Shown here piece by piece: positions 1 to 8,721 of a stretch of 64,000 nucleotides of DNA. The notes beneath the pieces were generated by a model, which was not told the DNA's origin, searched no databases, and was given only the letters and a program-made list of their open reading frames with translations. This stretch comes from Streptomyces rugosispiralis (lineage in GTDB: Bacteria; Actinomycetota; Actinomycetes; Streptomycetales; Streptomycetaceae): assembly GCF_024505145.1 (NCBI RefSeq), contig NZ_JANIAA010000013.1, forward strand, positions 141,383 through 205,382. The letters are read 5' to 3'. The position numbers and the translations under genes were made by a program. How positions within the stretch are numbered: position 1 is the stretch's first letter; each line of letters begins with the position of its first letter.

Positions 1-663
1 GCTCTGATCGACCGTCGTCACGACGCACCGGGCGGTGTGCTTGGCGAAGCCCAGCTCGGCTCCGCCGACGGCGATCCTGCGGACCCGGTCCTCCCGATGG
101 GGTTCGTCCCATCCGCCGATCACGATGCCGGGGCGGAAGCGGCTCATCGGCAGTGCCGCGCCACCCGCCTCGGCGATCCGCGCGTTCAGCCCGTCCAGGC
201 TGGCCCGGGAGACGATGTGCACCGCGGCACTGTCGGCGTAACCACAGGTGCCGGGGATCCAGCCATCGGTCACCCGGTCGTGCTCCGGGGGCACCCGCAC
301 CAGCCTGCTCGGCGCGCCCAGGAACCGGGAGAGCCACGTGGCGGCGTCCTCGCCCTGGTCGATGCCAAGGTAGGGCGTGTCGAACACGGTGACCTCGCGC
401 CGGGCGGAGGTGGTGTCGATGTCGATGGCCACCTCGTCCTCACCGGGTGCGGACAGGGTGAGCCGGGTGCCGTGCGGGTCGATGGCGGGGCGGATGACGG
501 CGAGCCGGGGATCCCGCCGCTGAGTGCGGCACTCTCCGTCCTCGTCCATGACCATGAAGCTGCGGTCGTGTTCCAGACCAGCCTGTGTCAGCAGCGCCTC
601 GGACAGGGAGACACCCGCGCAGCCCTTGATGGGATAGCAGGTCAGCTCGACAACGGTGGCCAC
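1..663 (-). CDS. MOSC domain protein (C-terminus outside window)
   Basis: The reading frame from a GTG at 663 stays open to base 1 (221 codons, no stop), so the gene continues beyond the left edge. The start of the protein, ELTCYPIKGC, is the usual opening of the MOSC N-terminal beta-barrel, and the visible end KHTARCVVTTVD matches the MOSC core with its conserved cysteine. MOSC proteins (YcbX and mARC relatives) bind molybdenum cofactor and reduce N-hydroxylated compounds or carry sulfur. A purine-rich GGGGTAAGG lies upstream of the GTG. Its substrate cannot be told. The family is clear; the role is inferred only from the family. Confidence 0.88.
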   Translation of the reverse strand, partial: MATVVELTCYPIKGCAGVSLSEALLTQAGLEHDRSFMVMDEDGECRTQRRDPRLAVIRPAIDPHGTRLTLSAPGEDEVAIDIDTTSARREVTVFDTPYLGIDQGEDAATWLSRFLGAPSRLVRVPPEHDRVTDGWIPGTCGYADSAAVHIVSRASLDGLNARIAEAGGAALPMSRFRPGIVIGGWDEPHREDRVRRIAVGGAELGFAKHTARCVVTTVDQS

Positions 664-1362
664 GCGGGCACCTTACCCCAGGGGTGGCGGCGGCTCCGAG
701 CGGCCGATCGGGGCGGTCGTCCCCATCGCCCGGTGCCCGACCGGCGTTTCATGGCACGGCCCGGCTCCGCCATGCGCCCCCGGCCCGGCGTCCAGCGGCA
801 GGACGTAGCACCGAGTACGCCGAATGACCCCCGTGCACGGCCGGTGACCACCGGCATACGCCGTAGGTGCGCTGCGCCTCCCGTCGGCGGGAACGCAAAA
901 CGAACCGTTTCCGGGGAGCGGCGGACGAGGCCGCGGGAAAAGCGCGGCCCCCGGGCCGCCCGGGGTCCCGGACAGGCGGGGTGAGGGGTGACTATTCCGG
1001 GGCCGCTCCTGCGAGCGGCTGGAAGGGAGGAAGTCGATGTGAGGCAATGATATGCGCGGCGGCGCGGTTCCCGCTATACACGGACGGCGTGATTCTCCGC
1101 CAGTTCCCGGCCGCCATGACGACCGGCCCTTTTCGGAGAACTGCCGCGACGCACGGACGGTCGGCGAGGCGATGCCCGACAAGAGATACGGTAAGCGCCG
1201 AGTCAAGTCCGTTCCGTGACCGATGAGTTGGCCAGGCGCGCAAGCGGCTGCCGCTGTTCCGCGGGCCATACCGGAGGCGAGAGGGCATACGGCTCGGGAC
1301 CCTGGTTCCGCGCCCGGCGACCTCGGGAGCCAGCCGTAGGGCGCGCCGGTGCCGAAAGCGGC

Positions 1363-1390
1363 GAGGAGCGGGGAGCGAGGAGCGGGGAGC
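1363..1390. repeat. 14-bp tandem duplication
   Basis: GAGGAGCGGGGAGC occurs twice in exact tandem, followed by a partial third copy (GAGGACC). It is non-coding. No function is apparent. Confidence 0.8.
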
Positions 1391-1404
1391 GAGGACCGAG
1401 CGCC

Positions 1405-1476
1405 CGTCGACGGGGAGTGTCGGCACCGGATCAGGGCGACCGTCGACGAGGAGCGTCGGCACCGGATCAGGGCGGC
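1405..1476. repeat. 36-bp tandem duplication
   Basis: Two adjacent 36-bp units (1405-1440 and 1441-1476) differ at only a few positions and share CGGCACCGGATCAGGGCG. They lie in non-coding DNA right after the 14-bp duplication. This looks like a recent slippage duplication. Confidence 0.8.
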
Positions 1477-2376
1477 CGGAGGCGAGCGACCCGAGGAAAG
1501 GCGGTCACCTCGCCGTCTTCCCGTCGCCTCCCCGCCGCGTCGTCGTCCGGGACCGCGTCCGGCCCCGGACGGCGGCCCCGCCCCTGAACGCCGCGGTCGG
1601 CGGCCGGCCCCGTCGATACGTTTCAGTCTCCCGCCGCGCCCCGCGAAACTCCGCCGGGCACCTCCGGGCGCGTTCACTCATGCGTCCCCCTCTTCCCCAC
1701 CCCACCGCAAGACCGTCCTATTTCCCGCGCCTCCCGCCGTCTCCCGCTCTCCCCTTCCTCTCCTCCCCTCCCCGGCATTCTCCGGATGCCGGGGAGGGGG
1801 CCGGAACGGCCGGTTCCAGCGCGGTGCCGCGCGGTTACCGCCGCCGCCTCGGGTCCGGCCGCCATGCGTCCGATCTTGACCGGGCGGTGCCGCAATAGCG
1901 CCGGAGAAGATCCCGTGCCGCGCGCCCGGCCCGCACCGGACGCCGTATTGAGCGGCCCGCCGCTCGTCCGCGCTTCAACCTTCCACGCCCCGGCGGCAAT
2001 TCACCCGGACCGCCGTCCGGGATCGGTCGCCGATCACCCGTAATCCAATCCAGCGGAATAGCGTCCGCCCCTCCCCGGGGTCCGGAGAATCATTTCCGTT
2101 CGTACGAGGACGTCCGGCGGCGCGTGCTCGCCCGCGCCCGCCCCCGGCCCGTCGCTCCCGCCCCGCCGGCGGCCGTGCGCCCCCGGCCCTCCATGCGCCT
2201 CCCACCGCGCAGCTGAGGAGGCGTCAGCCGATTCCGGGGTGGCACCGGGCGGCGCGCGGCGGTCCATGAGGCCCCCTGCGCCTTGTGACCGGCGGGGCCG
2301 GGCTGCGGTACTCGTACAGCCCGCCGGGTCCTCCGGAGGGCGACGTCGAGAGCCGTTGTGGAGAGGAACCAGCCTC

Positions 2377-3534
2377 ATGGCCGTACGAGGAAGTCACCGA
2401 CGCCCCGCATCGCCCAGCCGGGTCTCGCCGCTGTGCGCGGCGCTCACCGCGGGTGGTGTCGGCATCGTCCTGCCGCTCCTCGGCGCCGGCGCCGCCCACG
2501 CGGCCTCGGTCGACACCTGGAACCGGGTCGCCAAGTGCGAGAGCGGGGGCAACTGGCACATCAACACCGGCAACGGCTACTACGGCGGACTGCAGTTCTC
2601 CCAGCACACCTGGGCGGCGTTCGGCGGCACCGCCTACGCCGCGCGGGCCGATCTGGCCTCCAAGGGCCAGCAGATCACCGTGGCCGAGGCGGTGCTGCGC
2701 AAACAGGGCCCCGGCGCGTGGCCGGTGTGCTCCGGCCGCGGCCGGCTGTCCCGGTCCGGGCCACCCGCCGGAGTGACGAGCCAGAACGCCCACCCCCGCG
2801 CCCAGCACCCGGCGAAGCCCAAGAAGTCGGCCAAGTCCGCCGCGAAGTCCCGGGCCCGGCAGCACACCGCCCGGCGCGCGGCGGCGTCCGGCTCCTACGC
2901 GGTCGTCCGCGGCGACACACTGTCCCGCATCGCCACGCGTGCGTCCGTCAGGGGTGGCTGGAAGGCGCTGTACCACGCCAACCGCGGGACCGTCGGCCCG
3001 AACCCCGATCTGATCCACCCGGGACAGCGGCTGGCCCTGCCCGCGGGCTCCCGGCATCCGCACAAGGCGGCGCCCCGCCACCGCGCCTCGGCGATCTCGA
3101 GCCACACGGTGGTCCGCAAGACGGCGGCCCGGCCGCATATGACCCCGGTCAGCGGGCCGGTCAGCGCGGGGTACGGCATCCGCGGCTCACGGTGGACGAG
3201 CGGCCATCACACCGGCGTGGACTTCGCGGTGCCCATCGGCACCTCCGTGTGCGCGGCCGCGCCGGGCACCGTGGTGGCGGCCGGGTGGGGCGGCCCCTTC
3301 GGCTACCAGGTGATCATCCGCCACGCCGACGGGCTCTACACCCACTACGGGCATCTGTCGGCGCTGACGGTCCGCACCGGGCAGCCGGTCGAGGCGGGCC
3401 ACCGGATCGCCCGGTCCGGCAGCACCGGGAACGCCACCGGACCGCATCTCCACTTCGAGGTCCGCACCGGCCCGCGCTACGGGTCCGACATCGACCCGCT
3501 GGCCTATCTGCGCTCCCACGGCGTCAGCGTCTGA
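2377..3534 (+). CDS. Secreted resuscitation-promoting-factor-like hydrolase with LysM and M23 peptidase domains
   Basis: A 385-residue exported cell-wall enzyme. Residues 1-42 form a signal peptide ending near AHA. Residues about 43-125 are an Rpf-type transglycosylase domain (DTWNRVAKCESGGNW, with catalytic Glu55). A Lys/Ala-rich linker follows, then a LysM peptidoglycan-binding domain (about 172-222, VVRGDTLSRIA). The end is a zinc endopeptidase domain of family M23 (about 260-380) with its ligands visible in HHTGVDF and HLHFE. It probably cuts both glycan strands and peptide cross-links, as Rpf proteins do in spore germination and growth resumption. The ATG at 2377 was chosen for GAGAGG ten bases upstream and because longer in-frame starts (2239) would bury the signal peptide. 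Confidence 0.93.
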   Translation: MAVRGSHRRPASPSRVSPLCAALTAGGVGIVLPLLGAGAAHAASVDTWNRVAKCESGGNWHINTGNGYYGGLQFSQHTWAAFGGTAYAARADLASKGQQITVAEAVLRKQGPGAWPVCSGRGRLSRSGPPAGVTSQNAHPRAQHPAKPKKSAKSAAKSRARQHTARRAAASGSYAVVRGDTLSRIATRASVRGGWKALYHANRGTVGPNPDLIHPGQRLALPAGSRHPHKAAPRHRASAISSHTVVRKTAARPHMTPVSGPVSAGYGIRGSRWTSGHHTGVDFAVPIGTSVCAAAPGTVVAAGWGGPFGYQVIIRHADGLYTHYGHLSALTVRTGQPVEAGHRIARSGSTGNATGPHLHFEVRTGPRYGSDIDPLAYLRSHGVSV

Positions 3535-3592
3535 CGCCGCTCACTCCGGACGCATCGCGTCCGCACGGTCCATCTCCGAGGGGTGGGGGAAG

Positions 3593-3628
3593 GGGAGGCC
3601 GCCCGAGGCACGGCTCGGGCGGCCTCCC
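3593..3628. terminator. Bidirectional terminator hairpin
   Basis: A perfect 15-bp inverted repeat (GGGAGGCCGCCCGAG, 6-base loop, then its complement) sits between the convergent hydrolase gene and the DUF429 gene. It probably ends transcription from both sides. Confidence 0.85.
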
Positions 3629-3648
3629 GCCATCCGCGCGGAGACCGG

Positions 3649-4383
3649 TCAGTACCAGATCGCGACGGGCAGCCCGGTCGCCGTCGTCTCAGGCGGATCG
3701 GGAAGGCTCCGGGCGGCCCGGAGCGCGATGCGCCGCGCGCTCCAGGCCGCCGCCGCGGCGTCCAGGACGTCGTCGGGCGGCACCCGCCCGGCCACTCCGA
3801 GGTCGTCGGGCAGGACGATGCCCTGGTCCGCCAGCAGCCGGCGGCGCACGGCCTGGCCGTTCCAGCTCTTCTTGCTCCAGGGCACGGGCCGCCCCTCCTC
3901 CAGGGCGGCGAAGGAGACCTCGGGATGGACCTCGTACAGCCGGTGGTCGCCCCCGTCGCGGCAGGCGTTGGCCTCACGCAGCTTCGCCGCCAGCCCCCAC
4001 GACTGGCGGCTCAGCCCCTTCTTGACCACCCGTCGGCAGACCTCATTGGCCTCGTCGTAGTCGCCCGCCTCCCAGACCTCGCGCGGCGGTACGGAGAAGA
4101 CCCGGGAGCGGTGCGGGGCCACCAGCGCGGCGGCCAGGGCGTCGGCCGCACGCCATCCCTCCGCCAGCAGCCCCAGCGGCATGTCGACCGCCACCACGGC
4201 GGCGTCCGGAACCCGGCCGAGCAGCTCGCTCAGCGCCTCGTCGGTGTCGGCCCCGGCGAAGCGGCCCTCCTCGTCCAGGGTCACGGCCACCCAGCCGGTG
4301 CGGCAGGCATCCACCCCCACGACAGGCGATTCGGCGCATCCGGATGCGGGCGGAGTGTGAAAAGCATCGCGACGGGAACCCAT
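3649..4383 (-). CDS. DUF429 domain protein
   Basis: A 244-residue soluble protein of the DUF429 family, which has an RNase H-like fold and no settled function. The first family block, VVGVDACRTGWV, carries the conserved Asp; AVDMPLGL and the ending DDVLDAAAAAWSARR carry further acidic residues expected in a nuclease-like metal site. It is divergent from the formate dehydrogenase operon, with only 61 bases between the two starts, so the promoters must overlap or lie back to back. Whether it is linked to formate metabolism is unknown. Confidence 0.85.
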   Translation of the reverse strand: MGSRRDAFHTPPASGCAESPVVGVDACRTGWVAVTLDEEGRFAGADTDEALSELLGRVPDAAVVAVDMPLGLLAEGWRAADALAAALVAPHRSRVFSVPPREVWEAGDYDEANEVCRRVVKKGLSRQSWGLAAKLREANACRDGGDHRLYEVHPEVSFAALEEGRPVPWSKKSWNGQAVRRRLLADQGIVLPDDLGVAGRVPPDDVLDAAAAAWSARRIALRAARSLPDPPETTATGLPVAIWY

Positions 4384-4444
4384 GCGCCGTATCCGACCAC
4401 ACGGATGAGCCGGTACGGGACCGAACGGCAGGAAAGGGACGGAG

Positions 4445-7400
4445 ATGGGCGTACGTACTTGGATCCAGGATTGGCCTGTCTACCGCCAGCTGACCGGAAG
4501 TGACCCGCTCGGCCGCGGCGCCGCCGCCACCTCGGCCGCCACCCGTGAGCAGCGCCCCCGCACCGTCACGGCCGACAAGGTGGTCAAGTCGGTATGCCCC
4601 TACTGCGCGGTGGGATGCGCCCAGAACGTCTATGTGAAGGACGACCGGGTGGTGCAGATCGAGGGCGACCCCGACTCACCGGTCAGCCGCGGCCGGCTGT
4701 GCCCCAAGGGCTCGGCGTCCCTCCAGCTGACCACCGGCGAGTCCCGGCGCCACGAGGTGCTCTACCGCCGCCCGTACGGCACCGACTGGGAGCGGCTGGA
4801 CCTGGACACCGCGATGGACATGGTCGTCGAGCGGGTGATCCGCACCCGCCGCGAGGGCTGGCAGCGGGAGCGGGACGGGGTCCGCGTCAACCGCACCATG
4901 GGGATCGCCAGCCTCGGCGGCGCCACCCTGGACAACGAGGAGAACTACCTCATCAAGAAGTTGCTGACCGGGCTCGGGGTGATCCAGGTGGAGAACCAGG
5001 CCCGGGTCTGCCACTCCTCGACCGTGGCCGGGCTCGGCACCTCCTTCGGCCGCGGTGGCGCCACCACCTTTCTGCAGGACCTGCAGAACGCGGACTGCAT
5101 CGTGATCGAGGGCTCCAACTTCGCCGAGGCCCATCCCGTGGGCTTCCAGTGGGTGATGGAGGCCAAGGCGCGCGGCGCGCGGGTCATCCATGTCGATCCG
5201 CGCTTCAGCCGCACCAGCGCGCTGGCCGATCTGTACGTACCGATCCGGGCCGGGACCGACATCGCCTTCCTCGGCGGCATCATCAACCACGTCCTCACCG
5301 GCGGCTACGACTTCCGCGCCTACGTCCTGGAGTACACCAACGCGGCCACCATCGTCGGCGAGGAGTTCGAGGACACCGAGGACCTGGCCGGGATCTTCTC
5401 CGGTCTCGACCCGGAGACCGGCCACTACGACATCTCCACCTGGAGCTACGAGGGCGCCGAGGTCCAGGCGCCGCAGGGCGCGCCCGACGAGCTGTACGAG
5501 GACCGCACCCGGCGTGCGTCCCTGTCGACCGCCGCCTTCTCCGAATCCCACGGCTCCGGCGGCGCGCCCATCCCCGCGGCGGTCCCCACCGACCGGACCC
5601 TGCGACATCCGCGCTGCGTCTATCAGATCCTCAAGCGCCACTTCTCGCGCTACACACCCGAGATGGTCGAGCGGACCTGCGGGATTCCCCAGGACACCTT
5701 CCTGGAGGTGTGCCGCGCGCTGGTGGAGAACTCCGGCCCGGACCGCACCTCGGAGTTCGTGTACGCCGTCGGCTGGACCCAGCACACCGTGGGCGCCCAG
5801 TACATCCGCACCGCCAGCATCCTCCAGCTGCTGCTCGGCAACATCGGCCGCCCCGGCGGCGGCATCCAGGCGCTGCGCGGCCACGCCAGCATCCAGGGCT
5901 CCAGCGACATCCCCACCCTGTTCAACGTGCTCCCCGGCTACATCCCGATGCCGCACGCCCACGCCCACGAGGACCTGGACACCTTCATCGAGGCCATAAA
6001 GACCGAGAAGGGCTTCTGGGGCGAGATGCGCTCCTACGTCGTCAGCCTGCTCAAGGCGTACTTCGGCGACGCCGCGCACGCAGGCAACGACTACTGCTTC
6101 GGCCATCTGCCCCGGCTGACCGGCTCCCACAGCACCTATCACACCGTGAAGGAGATGCTGGACGGAGTCTGCAAGGGCTACTTCCTGATGGGCGAGAACC
6201 CCGCCGTGGGCTCGGCCAACACCAAGATGCAGCGGCTGGGCATGGCCAATCTGGACTGGCTCGTCGTCCGGGACTTCTCCCTCATCGAGTCGGCCACCTG
6301 GTGGCAGGACGGCCCGGAGATCGAGACCGGCGAGCTGCGCACCGAGGACATCGCCACCGAGGTGTTCTTCTTCCCCGCCGCCGCCCACACCGAGAAGTCC
6401 GGCTCGTTCACCAACACCAACCGGATGCTGCAGTGGCATTTCGCCGCCAAGGAGCCGGACGGCGAGGCGCGCAGCGATCTGTGGTTCATGTACCACCTGG
6501 GGCGGCGGATCAAGGAGCGGCTGAAGGACTCCACCGACCCGATGGACCGGGCCATCCAGGACCTGTCCTGGTCCTACCCCACCGAGGGGCCGCAGGACGA
6601 GCCCAGTGCCGAGGCGATCCTGGCCGAGATCAACGGCCAGGACGCGCGGGGCGAGCCGCTCAGCGCGTATACCCAGCTGAAGGACGACGGCTCCACCTCC
6701 TGCGGCTGCTGGATCTACTGCGGGGTGTACGCCGACGGCGTCAACCAGGCCGCCCGCCGCAAGCCGCACACCGAGCAGGACTGGATCGCCGCCGAATGGG
6801 CCTGGGCCTGGCCGGCCAACCGCCGCGTCCTCTACAACCGAGCCTCGGCCGACCCGGACGGCAAGCCGTGGAGCGAGCGCAAGGCGCTGGTGTGGTGGGA
6901 TGCCGAGCGGAAGCGGTGGACCGGCCATGACATCCCGGACTTCATCCCCGACCGGGCGCCCTCCTACCGGCCGCCCGAGGGCGCCCGGGGCCCGGACGCG
7001 CTCAGCGGAGTGGATCCGTTCATCATGCAGGCCGACGGCAAGGGGTGGCTGTACGCCCCGGCCGGGCTGGTGGACGGTCCGATGCCGACGCACTACGAGC
7101 CGCAGGACTCGCCGGTGCGCAATCCCCTCTATCCGGAGCAGCAGCGCAACCCGGTCCGGGAGGTGATCCCCGATGTGCACAACGCCTTCCACCCCAGCGG
7201 GGGTGAGCCGGGCAGCGAGGTGTTCCCGTACATGATCACCACCTATCGGCTCACCGAGCACTTCACGGCGGGCGGGATGAGCCGCTGGACACCGTATCTG
7301 GCCGAGCTGCAACCGGAGTTCTTCTGCGAGGTCTCCCCCGAGCTGGCCGGTGAGCGGCATCTGGAGCACACCGGCTGGGCGACCCTGATCAGCGCGCGGG

Positions 7401-7705
7401 GGGTGATCGAGGCCCGGGTGATGGTCACCGAGCGGATGTCCCCGATCAGGGCCGGGGGCCGCACGGTGCATCAGATCGGGCTGCCGTACCACTGGGGTCC
7501 CAATGGCTACACCCGCGGGGACGCCGCCAATGAACTGTCCGCCATCGCCCTCGACCCGAATGTCCACATCCAGGAGGTGAAGGCGCTGAGCGCCGATATC
7601 CGTCCCGGCCGCCGCCCCCGCGGCCCGGAGCTGACGGCCCTGCTCGAAGACTACCGGCGGCGCGCCGGCATCACACCGCGGACCGGAACGGAGGTACGGG
7701 GATGA
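4445..7705 (+). CDS. fdh: Formate dehydrogenase catalytic subunit, cysteine type
   Basis: A 1086-residue bis-MGD oxidoreductase. The N-terminal [4Fe-4S] motif is C51-x2-C54-x3-C58 and C86 (SVCPYCAVGC, RLCPKG). The active-site segment NQARVCHSSTVAGL has Cys189-His190 where FdnG/FdoG-type enzymes carry selenocysteine, so this is the Sec-free form. SFGRGG, DPRFSRT and a C-terminal MGD-binding domain follow. It should oxidise formate to CO2 and pass electrons to the next gene product. I see no twin-arginine signal at the N-terminus (MGVRTWIQDWPVY), unlike exported FdnG. AAAGGGA precedes the ATG by six bases. The stop overlaps the next start by ATGA. Confidence 0.94.
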   Translation: MGVRTWIQDWPVYRQLTGSDPLGRGAAATSAATREQRPRTVTADKVVKSVCPYCAVGCAQNVYVKDDRVVQIEGDPDSPVSRGRLCPKGSASLQLTTGESRRHEVLYRRPYGTDWERLDLDTAMDMVVERVIRTRREGWQRERDGVRVNRTMGIASLGGATLDNEENYLIKKLLTGLGVIQVENQARVCHSSTVAGLGTSFGRGGATTFLQDLQNADCIVIEGSNFAEAHPVGFQWVMEAKARGARVIHVDPRFSRTSALADLYVPIRAGTDIAFLGGIINHVLTGGYDFRAYVLEYTNAATIVGEEFEDTEDLAGIFSGLDPETGHYDISTWSYEGAEVQAPQGAPDELYEDRTRRASLSTAAFSESHGSGGAPIPAAVPTDRTLRHPRCVYQILKRHFSRYTPEMVERTCGIPQDTFLEVCRALVENSGPDRTSEFVYAVGWTQHTVGAQYIRTASILQLLLGNIGRPGGGIQALRGHASIQGSSDIPTLFNVLPGYIPMPHAHAHEDLDTFIEAIKTEKGFWGEMRSYVVSLLKAYFGDAAHAGNDYCFGHLPRLTGSHSTYHTVKEMLDGVCKGYFLMGENPAVGSANTKMQRLGMANLDWLVVRDFSLIESATWWQDGPEIETGELRTEDIATEVFFFPAAAHTEKSGSFTNTNRMLQWHFAAKEPDGEARSDLWFMYHLGRRIKERLKDSTDPMDRAIQDLSWSYPTEGPQDEPSAEAILAEINGQDARGEPLSAYTQLKDDGSTSCGCWIYCGVYADGVNQAARRKPHTEQDWIAAEWAWAWPANRRVLYNRASADPDGKPWSERKALVWWDAERKRWTGHDIPDFIPDRAPSYRPPEGARGPDALSGVDPFIMQADGKGWLYAPAGLVDGPMPTHYEPQDSPVRNPLYPEQQRNPVREVIPDVHNAFHPSGGEPGSEVFPYMITTYRLTEHFTAGGMSRWTPYLAELQPEFFCEVSPELAGERHLEHTGWATLISARGVIEARVMVTERMSPIRAGGRTVHQIGLPYHWGPNGYTRGDAANELSAIALDPNVHIQEVKALSADIRPGRRPRGPELTALLEDYRRRAGITPRTGTEVRG

Positions 7706-8721
7706 CCGACACCTCGAAGCGCTCCTCGCTGATCGGCCGCAATCTGCTCGCCGGAGCCGAACCGGATGTCGCCGGGGACGCCGGGCACGAGGGCCATCCG
7801 CCCCGGGTCGGCTTCTTCACCGACACCTCGGTGTGCATCGGCTGCAAGGCGTGCGAGGTGGCGTGCAAGGAGTGGAACGCCGTCCCGGAGGACGGGCTGG
7901 ACTTCACCGGCATGTCCTTCGACAACACCCAGGGCCTCTCCGCCTCCACCTGGCGCCATGTGGCCTTCATCGAGCAGAACAAGCCGCTGGGCCGGGCCGA
8001 GGCGGGGGTCGACCACGGCGATGTCGATGTGCTGGCCCTCGCGGCGCGGGGCTCCGGAACCCCGGTCGAGGAGGCGGCGATCACCCCCACCTCCCCCGCG
8101 TCGCCGTCCGACGGCGGGCGGAACGGGCTGCGGTGGCTGATGTCCTCGGACGTGTGCAAGCACTGCACCCACGCGGCGTGCCTGGACGTGTGCCCGACCG
8201 GTGCGCTGTTCCGCACCGAGTTCGGGACCGTGGTGGTCCAGGACGACGTGTGCAACGGCTGCGGCTACTGCGTGCCCGCCTGTCCGTACGGGGTCATCGA
8301 CGTACGGCCCGAGGACGGCGGCGCCCACAAGTGCACGCTGTGCTACGACCGGCTGGGCGCGGGCCAGGAACCCGCGTGCGCCAAGGCCTGCCCCACCGAC
8401 TCCATCCAGTTCGGCCCCCTGGACGAGCTGCGCGAGCGCGCCGCCGCCCGGGTCGAGGAGCTGCACCGGGTGGGGGTCGCGGACGCGCGACTGTACGGGC
8501 ACGACCCGGAGGACGGCGTCGGCGGCGACGGCGCCTTCTTCCTGCTGCTGGACGAGCCGGAGGTGTACGGGCTGCCGCCGGACCCGGTCGTCACCACCCG
8601 TGATCTGCCCTCGATGTGGCGGCACGCGGGTGCCGCGGCCCTGTCCCTGCTCGGTGGCGTGGCCGCCGTGTTCGCGGCCCGAGCCGGTGTGAGCGGGCGC
8701 CGTACCGGAAGGAGGCGCTGA
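7702..8721 (+). CDS. Formate dehydrogenase iron-sulfur subunit
   Basis: A 339-residue ferredoxin-type electron-transfer subunit of the FdnH/FdoH kind. Four cysteine clusters are visible: CIGCKACEVACKEW, CKHCTHAACLDVCPTGA, CNGCGYCVPACPYG and CTLCYDR with ACAKACPTD, enough for four [4Fe-4S] clusters. Near the C-terminus a hydrophobic segment (AAALSLLGGVAAVFAA) looks like the membrane anchor found in FdnH. It starts inside the stop of the catalytic subunit (ATGA) and ends in a TGATG overlap with the NrfD subunit, so the three genes are translationally coupled. Confidence 0.94.
   Translation: MTDTSKRSSLIGRNLLAGAEPDVAGDAGHEGHPPRVGFFTDTSVCIGCKACEVACKEWNAVPEDGLDFTGMSFDNTQGLSASTWRHVAFIEQNKPLGRAEAGVDHGDVDVLALAARGSGTPVEEAAITPTSPASPSDGGRNGLRWLMSSDVCKHCTHAACLDVCPTGALFRTEFGTVVVQDDVCNGCGYCVPACPYGVIDVRPEDGGAHKCTLCYDRLGAGQEPACAKACPTDSIQFGPLDELRERAAARVEELHRVGVADARLYGHDPEDGVGGDGAFFLLLDEPEVYGLPPDPVVTTRDLPSMWRHAGAAALSLLGGVAAVFAARAGVSGRRTGRRR

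Larger units (their letters stand above)
664..2376. other. Gene-free GC-rich stretch of 1.7 kb
   Basis: All open frames here are Arg/Pro/Ala/Gly-rich and overlap each other on both strands, as expected from random GC-rich DNA, and none resembles a protein family. It contains two tandem duplications (1363-1390 and 1405-1476). It also serves as a long leader for the cell-wall hydrolase at 2377. Just upstream of that gene lies GCTGA-GGAGGCG-TCAGC (about 2211-2228), a small hairpin with a Shine-Dalgarno-like loop. I could not assign a known riboswitch or RNA to the stretch. Confidence 0.5.

Noticed and set aside
673..1677. 334-codon minus-strand frame in the gene-free region
   Set aside because: It is Arg/Pro/Ser/Gly-rich with tandem DNA repeats inside it, no ribosome site and competing frames on the other strand.
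2000..2376. Possible ydaO/c-di-AMP riboswitch before the Rpf-type gene
   Set aside because: The gene type fits, but I could not see the usual conserved blocks of that riboswitch; only a short GCTGA/TCAGC hairpin is visible. A covariance search would settle it.
4445..4600. Twin-arginine signal on the formate dehydrogenase catalytic subunit
   Set aside because: No RRxFxK-type motif or hydrophobic stretch precedes the first Fe-S cluster motif.
4676..7567. 963-codon open frame antisense to formate dehydrogenase
   Set aside because: It is a GC-frame shadow: low-complexity Gly/Ala/Val/Asp protein, no family match, opposite a full-length conserved enzyme.
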